A stretch of DNA of 55,409 bases from DASPJQ01 sp035299065 (GTDB taxonomy: Bacteria; Bacteroidota; Bacteroidia; Flavobacteriales_D; UBA2798): contig DATGXI010000029.1 of assembly GCA_035299065.1 (NCBI GenBank), forward strand, positions 1 to 55,409, written 5' to 3'. The notes beneath the pieces were generated by a model. That model did no database searches. It was not told where the DNA came from and worked only from the letters and a program-made list of their open reading frames with translations. Below are positions 36,792 to 44,474 of this stretch, one piece after another; the stretch's first letter is position 1, and every line of letters begins with the position of its first letter. A program made the translations under genes and the position numbers.

Positions 36792-39700
36792 ATGCAGCGT
36801 GTTTGCTTATATAGGTTCACTCAATTATTTACCACCATATTGGGTGTTATCCTCTTATTTACTTCAAATGCCCAAAACACGCGTTTCAGGCATTTGAATG
36901 TTGATGATGGCCTTATTCAAAATTCAGTTAACTGCATAACACAGGATAAACAGGGATTTATTTGGCTTGCTACAGCTGGCGGGTTAAGCCGTTACGATGG
37001 AACAGGGTTTAAAACATTTTCACATCGCTCTGATGATCCCACCAGCATTTCGGGTAACCACATCATGTTTGTTTATGCCGACAATGAAAATAATTTATGG
37101 ATTGGTACGCGTTGGTCAGGTTTAAACCGAATGGATTTAAAAACACAGAAAATTGAACGCATAAAAACCGATATGAAGGGCAACGGTTTTCTAAATGATC
37201 CTGCCATGTACTGTGTTGTTGAAGGAAAAGACGGGAAATTGTATTTTGGTACACTTGGTGGTGTAAATGTTTATGACAAAAAAACCAGGAGATTTTCGTA
37301 TATCAAAAATGATCCGAATGACACCACTTCGGTTTTAGACAATGCTGCCCGCAGTTTGGCTTTTGACAAACGCGGTAATTTATGGATTGGCCATATTCAT
37401 GGGTTGAGTTGTTATAACCTGAAAACAAAAAAAGCAACACGTTTCAGTGCATTTAGCCGCGATCCCAACAAACGGCTTAACAACAACAACTCCATTAAAT
37501 CGGTTTTTTGCGACAGCAAAGAAAGGATATGGATAAGCGTATGGTCGGGTGGTATGAACATTTACGATCAGCGAAAGGGAAAAATGTACTCTACCGATCA
37601 CCTTGATGCAAAAGGACAGGTGGTAAAAGATATTCCTGTAATAAAAAGCCGCAACGATTCATCGTACAGCAAGCGCAGTGATAAGTTGAAATTTACCTGC
37701 CTGAGGGATTTGCGCATGGTTTTCCAGGTGAGTGAAGACAGTCATGGCAATATTTGGTTTGCCACCGTTGAATCAAGTTTAAATTGTTTTGACCCGAAAA
37801 CGGGACAATTGCGACAATTTAAAAATAATCCCAGTGACCCCGGCAGTATTTGCGACAACAATGTTTTGAGCTCGTATATTGACCGCAGCGGATTGGTATG
37901 GGCTGGCACATTGTATGCCGGTTTGAGTATTTTTAATCCGTACAGTGACCGATTTGGCATATACAAATCAGACCCCAGTCAACCATTTTCATTGGTAAAC
38001 TCGCAGGTATATGCGGTACACGTAGGAAAATATACGCGTAATACCTATGTAGCCGTTTTAGGGTTTGTGTACAAGTTTGACCCGGTTACAAACCGTTTTA
38101 CCGATTATGTAAAAAGTAAAAAAGGTGAAACACTTTTACACCCACAATCGCTGGTGCAGGCACTGGCCGAAGACGCAAAAGGAAATTTGTGGATATCGGT
38201 TAATGGTTCGGGTGTGTTTGCCTATGACACCCTTCAAAAAAAATTAACCAATTACAATTATTTTGAAGGTGTACCCAATTCGATGATCAATTCATCGTTT
38301 TTTGCAGTGTTTGAGGACAAGTATAAGAACATGTGGTTTGGTGCCGACTTTGGCGGAATTGATAAACTTTTGCCTGATGGCGGTTTTAAACACAATTATC
38401 CGGACAGCACAGGAAAAACGTTTTTGTCAAGTTTCGTAGTGCGTTACATTACCGATGATAAGGATGGAAATTTATGGATTGCGACTGATTCAGGTGTGAA
38501 TGTGATGAACCCAGTAACCGAAAAAATTATTTATTACAGGAATAAAAAAAATGAAAAGGGGTCATTACCCGGTAATGATGTTCAAAGTATTTACCGCGAC
38601 TCTCGAAACACCATGTGGGTTGGAACAACCAATGGTTTGTGCAGGTTTAATGCTTCGACCAAAACATTTGAAAACCTGACAGCAAAATACCAGGTATCAC
38701 CCTCGGGTGTGTATGGAATTACCGAAGACCTGAACAATAATTTATGGCTTTTGTCGGGCCGTGGAATAACGCGGTTCAATACAGTTACTTCGACCTGGAA
38801 AGAATTTGATGTGTTGGACGGATTACAGGGAAATGAGTTTCCGCTTAACACACTTGCAACATTAAGTGACGGCCATATTATTATGGGCGGGGCTAAAGGC
38901 CTGAATTTTTTTCAACCTGAATTACTTGTCGAAAACCGGCACATACCACAGGTTTCAATCACCAATTTTTTATTGCGCAACAACCCGTTAAAAACCAGCA
39001 CAGCACCTTCGTTTTTAAAAGAAGTCACTTTAAATTACGATCATTACTTTTTTACCATTGAATTTGCATCGCTGGACTTTACCAACCTCACTAAAAATAA
39101 ATACCGTTATAAACTTGAGGGATTAAGCAATGAATGGGTTGACCTTGGCAATAAACACCAGGTAACATTTGTAAACCTTGACCCGGGTGAATATTTGTTT
39201 CGTGTAGCTGGTTCAAATAATGATGGGATTTGGAACGAACAGGGTGCCACTGTAAAAATAGTGATTACGCCTCCGTTTTGGCGAACCACCTGGTTTTACA
39301 TATTGTGTAGCGTAATTATTCTTGCAGGTATTTATGCTTTTATTAAATGGCGTGAACGTAAACTTAACAGGGAAAAGGCTGTATTGGAACATAAAGTAAA
39401 TATTCGTACCGTTGAATTAAGGGAAGAAAAAGAAAAGGTGGAGGAAGCCAACAAGGAAATTCGTGACAGCATTAATTACGCCCAAAAAATTCAGCATGCC
39501 ATAATGCCAACAGAGGCCGATTTTAAAAAAACCATTCCGCAATCATTTATTTTGTTTAAGCCAAAGGACATTGTGAGTGGCGATTTTTACTGGATAAGTC
39601 ATTTACCGGAGGGAACGGTTTTATATGCAACGGCCGATTGTACAGGGCATGGTGTACCCGGTGGGTTTATGAGTATGCTGGGCACAAGTTTTTTGAATGA

Positions 39701-40229
39701 AATTGTGAACGAACAAAAAATAACCGATCCCGCAAAAGTATTGGGCATATTGCGTGAAAAAGTAATAAATGCGCTAAAACAAACCGGCAGCGCTGGTGAG
39801 AATAAAGATGGAATGGACATTACCCTGGTAAACCTGGATTTAAAAAATTCAACCATGGTATTTGCAGGAGCCAATAACCCCTTGTGGATACAGCGCAACG
39901 GTGAAACCAACATGACCGAACTGAAACCCGATAAACAGCCCATTGGTTATTATGTAAACCAAAAAGAATTTACAAACCACACTGTGCCTTTGCAAAAAGG
40001 CGATTGTATATTTAGTTTTACCGATGGGTTTGCTGATCAGTTTGGCGGACCAAAAGGAAAAAAATTCAAGTATTCAAGCCTTGAAAAAGTGTTGCTTGAA
40101 TTGGATAAAAATAATTTTGACCGGGCATCGGCCAAAATGGATACCATAATTGAAGAATGGAAAAATTGGCCTGGTGGCGGTGTGTATGAGCAAACAGATG
40201 ATGTGTGTGTGATTGGAGTGAAGGTTTGA
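36792..40229 (+). CDS. Two-component-type propeller sensor with SpoIIE/PP2C phosphatase output
   Basis: 1145 residues. A signal sequence (residues 7-27) is followed by about 14 two-component-regulator propeller repeats (DKQGFIWLATAGGLSRYDG, DNENNLWIGTRWSG, and others), a Y_Y_Y domain (about 745-825; YRYKLEGLSNEWVDLG), one membrane helix near 832-853, a coiled coil, and a SpoIIE-type PP2C domain. The metal-binding Asp residues are present: SGDFYWIS near 928, ATADCTGHGVPGG, TDGFADQ and QTDDVCVIG. In most Bacteroidota proteins of this layout the output is a histidine kinase; here it is a serine/threonine phosphatase. It could oppose the SiaB kinase encoded 2.3 kb away. The ligand is unknown. Confidence 0.92.
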   Translation: MQRVCLYRFTQLFTTILGVILLFTSNAQNTRFRHLNVDDGLIQNSVNCITQDKQGFIWLATAGGLSRYDGTGFKTFSHRSDDPTSISGNHIMFVYADNENNLWIGTRWSGLNRMDLKTQKIERIKTDMKGNGFLNDPAMYCVVEGKDGKLYFGTLGGVNVYDKKTRRFSYIKNDPNDTTSVLDNAARSLAFDKRGNLWIGHIHGLSCYNLKTKKATRFSAFSRDPNKRLNNNNSIKSVFCDSKERIWISVWSGGMNIYDQRKGKMYSTDHLDAKGQVVKDIPVIKSRNDSSYSKRSDKLKFTCLRDLRMVFQVSEDSHGNIWFATVESSLNCFDPKTGQLRQFKNNPSDPGSICDNNVLSSYIDRSGLVWAGTLYAGLSIFNPYSDRFGIYKSDPSQPFSLVNSQVYAVHVGKYTRNTYVAVLGFVYKFDPVTNRFTDYVKSKKGETLLHPQSLVQALAEDAKGNLWISVNGSGVFAYDTLQKKLTNYNYFEGVPNSMINSSFFAVFEDKYKNMWFGADFGGIDKLLPDGGFKHNYPDSTGKTFLSSFVVRYITDDKDGNLWIATDSGVNVMNPVTEKIIYYRNKKNEKGSLPGNDVQSIYRDSRNTMWVGTTNGLCRFNASTKTFENLTAKYQVSPSGVYGITEDLNNNLWLLSGRGITRFNTVTSTWKEFDVLDGLQGNEFPLNTLATLSDGHIIMGGAKGLNFFQPELLVENRHIPQVSITNFLLRNNPLKTSTAPSFLKEVTLNYDHYFFTIEFASLDFTNLTKNKYRYKLEGLSNEWVDLGNKHQVTFVNLDPGEYLFRVAGSNNDGIWNEQGATVKIVITPPFWRTTWFYILCSVIILAGIYAFIKWRERKLNREKAVLEHKVNIRTVELREEKEKVEEANKEIRDSINYAQKIQHAIMPTEADFKKTIPQSFILFKPKDIVSGDFYWISHLPEGTVLYATADCTGHGVPGGFMSMLGTSFLNEIVNEQKITDPAKVLGILREKVINALKQTGSAGENKDGMDITLVNLDLKNSTMVFAGANNPLWIQRNGETNMTELKPDKQPIGYYVNQKEFTNHTVPLQKGDCIFSFTDGFADQFGGPKGKKFKYSSLEKVLLELDKNNFDRASAKMDTIIEEWKNWPGGGVYEQTDDVCVIGVKV

Positions 40230-40258
40230 GATGTGAGATGTGCGATGTGAGATGTGAG
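40228..40258. repeat. GAGATGT-type 7-bp repeat at the 3' end of the propeller gene
   Basis: About four imperfect units of GAGATGT, beginning in the TGA stop codon of the propeller gene. Noncoding beyond the stop. Confidence 0.6.
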
Positions 40259-40310
40259 TACTGAGATATGAGAACTGGAACTCATTAGGCCGCAACGAAA
40301 AATATTGGAC

Positions 40311-40778
40311 ATGGTGAACTTAGATAGATTTATAAGGAATTACTTTTTAGGATTGGCTATTGTTGTGTTATTTGTTGGTTGCAATCAATCAGTAAAAAAA
40401 GAAGCTATTGATAAAAGTTCAAATGACGACTGGCATGTAAAAGATAGTGCAAGGGAATTTGAAGATCGGGCTCATTATCCAGGTGGTATTGGCGCTATGC
40501 AAAAATTTTTCAAGGATAATATTATTTACCCTTCAAAAGAATGGGAGGGTGTATCAGAACAATACATACAATGTACGGTAAAAGAAAACGGTGAATTGAC
40601 CGATATTAAAATTGTACACGGTGGATATGATAGTTTAATGGATAAAGAAATTATACGCGTTGCATCTATTATGCCAAAATGGATTCCAAAAAAGGATAGA
40701 GATGGAAAGCCTGTTATTGATTCCGGATATATTTTCCCAATCATTATTGAACATTACAAAGGTGATCCGGTTAAATAG
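40311..40778 (+). CDS. Lipoprotein with TonB C-terminal-like domain
   Basis: 155 residues from ATG 40311 (the upstream TTG at 40305 is less likely). The signal peptide ends in the lipobox VLFVGC, giving a lipidated Cys. The C-terminal half shows the TonB family pattern: YPGGIGAMQKFFKDNIIYPS, then CTVKENGELTDIKIVHGG and MPKWIPKKDRDGKPV. A lipid anchor replaces the usual inner-membrane helix and there is no Pro-rich spacer, so it is unlikely to energise a receptor and may instead act as a periplasmic binding module. It starts 81 bp after the propeller phosphatase gene. Confidence 0.8.
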   Translation: MVNLDRFIRNYFLGLAIVVLFVGCNQSVKKEAIDKSSNDDWHVKDSAREFEDRAHYPGGIGAMQKFFKDNIIYPSKEWEGVSEQYIQCTVKENGELTDIKIVHGGYDSLMDKEIIRVASIMPKWIPKKDRDGKPVIDSGYIFPIIIEHYKGDPVK

Positions 40779-40857
40779 CAAAAAAAACATAACCGCTTAA
40801 CCTACTAACAACCGAATACTGGGTAATTGGAAACGGATACTTAATTACCTTTACACC

Positions 40858-41100
40858 ATGACATATCCTGATATTATAACCAGTGCCGGTGTATTTTTTA
40901 TACTGCTGGCTTTTTTACTTACCACCTTTAATTTGCTTGGGGCAAAAACCGTGGTTTACTTTTTGCTGAACATTGCCGGTGGAGGGCTGGCACTATACGG
41001 CAGTATATTGATCCAGTCGGTTCCGTTTGCTGTTTTGGAAGGTGTGTGGACTTTTGTGGCAATTATTGGCCTGTTCAAAATCAGCCGGTTAACGGCTTAA
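40858..41100 (+). CDS. Small membrane protein, CBU_0592-like
   Basis: 80 residues with three hydrophobic helices. The sequence ITSAGVFFILLAFLLTTFN followed by LNIAGGGLALYGSIL and FAVLEGVWTFVAIIGLF resembles the CBU_0592 family of small membrane proteins. Its function is unknown. It has no obvious partner; the next gene starts 82 bp later. Confidence 0.7.
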   Translation: MTYPDIITSAGVFFILLAFLLTTFNLLGAKTVVYFLLNIAGGGLALYGSILIQSVPFAVLEGVWTFVAIIGLFKISRLTA

Positions 41101-41145
41101 AATGCTAATTTTTTGTTAAATAACCCCTTAAACCTAAGGAATTTA

Positions 41146-41153
41146 TACATTTG
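41146..41153 (+). promoter_or_regulatory. Candidate -7 element of the first YceI gene
   Basis: TACATTTG matches TAnnTTTG exactly, 29 bp before the ATG at 41183. No matching -33 element at the normal spacing. Confidence 0.45.
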
Positions 41154-41182
41154 TATATACAACAATTAAAAAAACTATAAAC

Positions 41183-41749
41183 ATGAAGAAAATACTAATT
41201 CTTGGCGCGGCTTTACTTGGAACCGTATCGCTTAACGCTCAAACGTACAAATTGGATCCAGCGCATTCATCGCTTGGATTTGTGATAACCCATTTAAGCA
41301 TTGCTGAAATGCAAGGCGCATTTACAAAGTTTGATGGAAAAATGACTTCGTCAAAAGACGATTTTTCAGACGCTGTTGTTGAATTGACAGCTGAAACCAA
41401 TTCAGTTTTCACAGGTAGTGATGGCCGCGACAAACATTTGGCCAGCGCTGATTTTTTTGATGCTGAAAAATATCCGACAATGACCTTTAAAAGCACATCA
41501 TTCAAAAAGGACAAAGGCAATACCTATAAAGTAACTGGTGATTTCACCTTTCACGGTGTTACAAAATCAATTACACTTGATGCCGATTACAAAGGTAAAA
41601 CCAAAGGTCACGGTGGCGATGTATACGTTTGGAAAGTAAAAGGAAGCATAAAACGCACCGATTTTGGAATTGCACCAAATATGGATGACAGTTCAGTTGG
41701 TAATGTTGTTAATTTGAATGCTGACTTAGAGTTTGCTAAAGAAAAATAA
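41183..41749 (+). CDS. YceI-family periplasmic protein 1
   Basis: 188 residues. Signal peptide about 1-19 (LGAALLGTVSLNAQ), then the YceI lipocalin-like barrel: YKLDPAHSSLGFVITHL, DFFDAEKYPTMTFKSTSF and VTGDFTFHGVTKSITLD. Members bind isoprenoid lipids such as polyprenyl quinone in the periplasm. It is followed 15 bp later by an intrinsic terminator, separating it from the second YceI gene. Confidence 0.92.
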   Translation: MKKILILGAALLGTVSLNAQTYKLDPAHSSLGFVITHLSIAEMQGAFTKFDGKMTSSKDDFSDAVVELTAETNSVFTGSDGRDKHLASADFFDAEKYPTMTFKSTSFKKDKGNTYKVTGDFTFHGVTKSITLDADYKGKTKGHGGDVYVWKVKGSIKRTDFGIAPNMDDSSVGNVVNLNADLEFAKEK

Positions 41750-41763
41750 TGTTTTCCAGTAAT

Positions 41764-41810
41764 ACGGGGCCGGTATTCCCTGTTTGTTCATATCGGCCCC
41801 GTTATTTTTT
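41764..41810 (+). terminator. Intrinsic terminator between the two YceI genes
   Basis: Stem ACGGGGCCG / CGGCCCCGT, nine perfect pairs with a 21-base loop, followed by TATTTTTT. It overlaps the upstream extension of the next reading frame, which helps to reject starts before 41860. Confidence 0.85.
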
Positions 41811-41859
41811 AAAAATGGCTGCAGTCACACGTTTCAAAATGATTTTTAATATCTCCGTT

Positions 41860-42387
41860 ATGAATAAATTGTTTTTTTCCCTGCTTTTTATTGGACTTGT
41901 TATAAGTTCAGGATTTAAAATACCTGCCGGTAACAACTGGACCATTGATAGTAAATACAGTGTAAAATTTACAGCAGGCAGCTTTAAGGGAACCATTAAA
42001 GGTTTAAAAGGAAGCATTGTATTTGATGAAAATGATTTGACAAACGCATCGTTCAATGTAAAATTTGATGTAAATACCATTGATTTGGGCGATAGTGAAA
42101 ACACCAACCACGCAAAAGACAAAGAACGCCTGGACGTAAAAAACCATGCGTACATTGATTTTAAATCAACATCATTTACCAAAACCAGCAAAGGTTACGA
42201 AGTAAAGGGTGATATGACCATTAAGGGGAAAACGAAATCAATTTCATTCCCTTTTACGTTTGCCAAAAAATCAAAAACCGCAACGTTTAAAGGTGGTTTT
42301 AAAATTTCACCTGCCGACTTTGGCATTTCAGAAGAAGAAATAAGTGGTGGAATTAAAATTGATTTTACGATTCCGGTTAAACAGTAG
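41860..42387 (+). CDS. YceI-family periplasmic protein 2
   Basis: 175 residues from ATG 41860, where a signal peptide (MNKLFFSLLFIGLVISSGF) begins. The frame is open back to 41749, but that part lies over the terminator and lacks a signal peptide, so it is rejected. The YceI pattern is clear: WTIDSKYSVKFTAGSFKG, KDKERLDVKNHAYIDFKS and GDMTIKGKTKSISFPFTF. It is a diverged paralogue of the preceding gene, probably binding a lipid in the periplasm. Confidence 0.9.
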   Translation: MNKLFFSLLFIGLVISSGFKIPAGNNWTIDSKYSVKFTAGSFKGTIKGLKGSIVFDENDLTNASFNVKFDVNTIDLGDSENTNHAKDKERLDVKNHAYIDFKSTSFTKTSKGYEVKGDMTIKGKTKSISFPFTFAKKSKTATFKGGFKISPADFGISEEEISGGIKIDFTIPVKQ

Positions 42388-42755
42388 TATTTAACCACAG
42401 AGCAAACAGAGGTCTTTACCTGAGAGTTGCCTTTTTGCAGGAAAACATTCTTCTCTGCGTCACTGCTCCTCTGCGCGCTTTTTTTACGTATTCCAACGAG
42501 TTAAAAAAACGTTGCGTTCGTTGCGTCTTTGCGCGAAAAACACTCTTCTCTGCGTCACCGCGACTCTGCGAGCTTTTTTACGTATTCCAAAGAGATTAAA
42601 AAACGTTGCGTCTTTGCGCGAAAACATTCTTCTCTGCGCCACCGCGCCTCTGCGAGCTTTTTTACGTATTCCAAAGAGATTAAAAAACGTTGCGTTCGTT
42701 GCGTCTTTGCGCGAAAGTATTCTTCTCCGCGTCACCGCGCCTCTGCGAGCTTTTC
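42388..42755. repeat. GCG-rich intergenic tandem repeat, about four units
   Basis: The only gene-free stretch over 300 bp. Units start near 42449, 42544, 42628 and 42721, with lengths of 95, 84 and 93 bp and a last partial copy that runs to the nnr stop. Each has a TCTTCTCTGCG start, a CTCTGCGAGCTTTTTTACG middle and a TTGCGTCTTTGCGCGAAA end; units 1 and 3 carry an extra 9 bp. A degenerate half-unit precedes the first. Open frames on both strands across it are by-products of the repeat. Similar TTTGCG-type repeats recur in Bacteroidota genomes as I recall them. Confidence 0.85.
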
Positions 42756-44270
42756 TTATTCCGCATGAATTTTCTTAAACGCTTTACCAATACTGCTCAC
42801 AATATCACCGGCCACCATTGATTCCATGCTTTCGTTTTCCAATGCTAAATCGCCTGCCGTACCGTGTAAATAAACACCTGCAATGGCGGCCTCCAATGGG
42901 TTAAGACCTTGCGCAAGCAATGAAGTTAAAATACCTGTCAACACATCGCCACTGCCACCTGTTGCCATTCCGGCATTGCCTGTAGTATTGATGTAACACT
43001 GGCCAGCGGGTGATGCCACCAGTGAAAAATGCCCCTTGAGTACAATGTGAACCTTGTATGTGACTACGGCCTTACGCAACAAGTCAATGCGTTCAAAATC
43101 ATTTTTTGTTTCGCCAAACAAACGGGCAAACTCTTTCATGTGTGGCGTTAATATGCTGCCTTCCGGAATTTGCGTTAACCATTCCTTATTTGCACCTAAA
43201 ATATTGAGCGCATCGGCATCAATTACCATTGGTTTTTTATATGCATTTATCAGCGAAAACAATAAAAGTGCCGTCTCTTTTTCGGTTCCAATACCCGGGC
43301 CAATTCCAATGGCCGAATATGAATCGTACGTATTTACCGACTTTAAAAAATTTTCACCTTCATCAACCAAACACATGGCTTCGGGAACTGAAACCTGCAT
43401 AATGGCATAACCTGAACGCGGAACCTGCACCGTTAACAACCCTGCCCCACTATGCAAACAGGCCTTACTGGATAACACAGCCGCACCGGTTTTACCCAAT
43501 GAACCTGCAATGAGCAAGGCGTGACCAAAATTTCCCTTGTGCGAAAATTTATCCCTGTCAGGCAAATATTTTTTTATCTCTTTTTTTTCAGAAACAAAAA
43601 AATGTGGATTCAGCGACTGAATGAATTCTTTATCAAGTCCAATGTCAAGCAAAACATAGTCACCTACATAATTTGCATTTTCAGGCAAGAACAAACAAAT
43701 TTTTGGCGCCCCAATGGTTAAGGTTAAGTTGGCTTTTACAATTGCTGCTGCGTTTTCACCACTGCACGTGTCGGCCATTAATCCACTTGGCAAATCAATT
43801 GAAATGGTATACGGTGAATGTTGATTGATGTGCTGAATAAATTGCAGCGAAATGCCTTCAATTTTACGGGTTAAACCAATTCCAAAAATGGCATCAACTA
43901 CTAATTCATCGTTTTTTATGTCGGGCAATTGATTTTTATCACCAATATGTGTAATGGGCACATCTGTTTGCCCAAGGCGATTTAAATTCAAGGTAAAATC
44001 ATCACTTGCTTTTGAACCTGTTTCCAGTACAAAAACCCGCACCGTTAATTCTTCCTGGTTAAGCAAGCGTGCTATTACCAATCCATCGCCACCGTTGTTT
44101 CCGTTGCCGCATACAATCACAAATTTTTTCCAAAGTGGAAAATGCTGCATGATGTAACCTGCACACAAAACCCCTGCTTTTTCCATGAGTTCGCCTTGTT
44201 GCAAACCTTGCTTTTTGATGGTTTCGGCATCGGCTAATTTTACCTGTTGTGATAAAAGTACGGGAATCAT
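42756..44270 (-). CDS. nnr: Bifunctional NAD(P)H-hydrate epimerase / ADP-dependent dehydratase
   Basis: 504 residues. The N-terminal YjeF_N epimerase domain has CGNGNNGGDGLVIARLL and SIDLPSGLMADT; the C-terminal carbohydrate-kinase-like dehydratase has HKGNFGHALLIAGSLGKTG, ILTPHMKEFARLFG and the catalytic MATGGSGDVLTG. Together they repair hydrated NAD(P)H. The ends match the family. The stop lies just inside the final unit of the GCG-rich repeat. Confidence 0.95.
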   Translation of the reverse strand: MIPVLLSQQVKLADAETIKKQGLQQGELMEKAGVLCAGYIMQHFPLWKKFVIVCGNGNNGGDGLVIARLLNQEELTVRVFVLETGSKASDDFTLNLNRLGQTDVPITHIGDKNQLPDIKNDELVVDAIFGIGLTRKIEGISLQFIQHINQHSPYTISIDLPSGLMADTCSGENAAAIVKANLTLTIGAPKICLFLPENANYVGDYVLLDIGLDKEFIQSLNPHFFVSEKKEIKKYLPDRDKFSHKGNFGHALLIAGSLGKTGAAVLSSKACLHSGAGLLTVQVPRSGYAIMQVSVPEAMCLVDEGENFLKSVNTYDSYSAIGIGPGIGTEKETALLLFSLINAYKKPMVIDADALNILGANKEWLTQIPEGSILTPHMKEFARLFGETKNDFERIDLLRKAVVTYKVHIVLKGHFSLVASPAGQCYINTTGNAGMATGGSGDVLTGILTSLLAQGLNPLEAAIAGVYLHGTAGDLALENESMESMVAGDIVSSIGKAFKKIHAE

Positions 44271-44474
44271 GCAGAAATGTATTTTCGCGCTAATTTAATC
44301 ATTGTGCATTACACTCCTCTTACATGATTTCGTTAAAATGCTGGCAACCAACAATCTTAAACACTTTATTATCAGCCTATTTTGAGCATTCAGCATTTTT
44401 AGGTTTTTTCTCCTGCAAGAGCCGCAACAATTCCATGTTTTTTCCGTCTAGAAATAACAACATAATGCATTATT

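Noticed and set aside
41749..41859. 37-codon N-terminal extension of the second YceI gene
   Set aside because: It runs over an intrinsic terminator and would bury the signal peptide.
42484..42778. Three overlapping reading frames of 79-88 codons on both strands
   Set aside because: They repeat the same arginine-, serine- and leucine-rich segments because they lie in the GCG-rich tandem repeat; no signal or family features.
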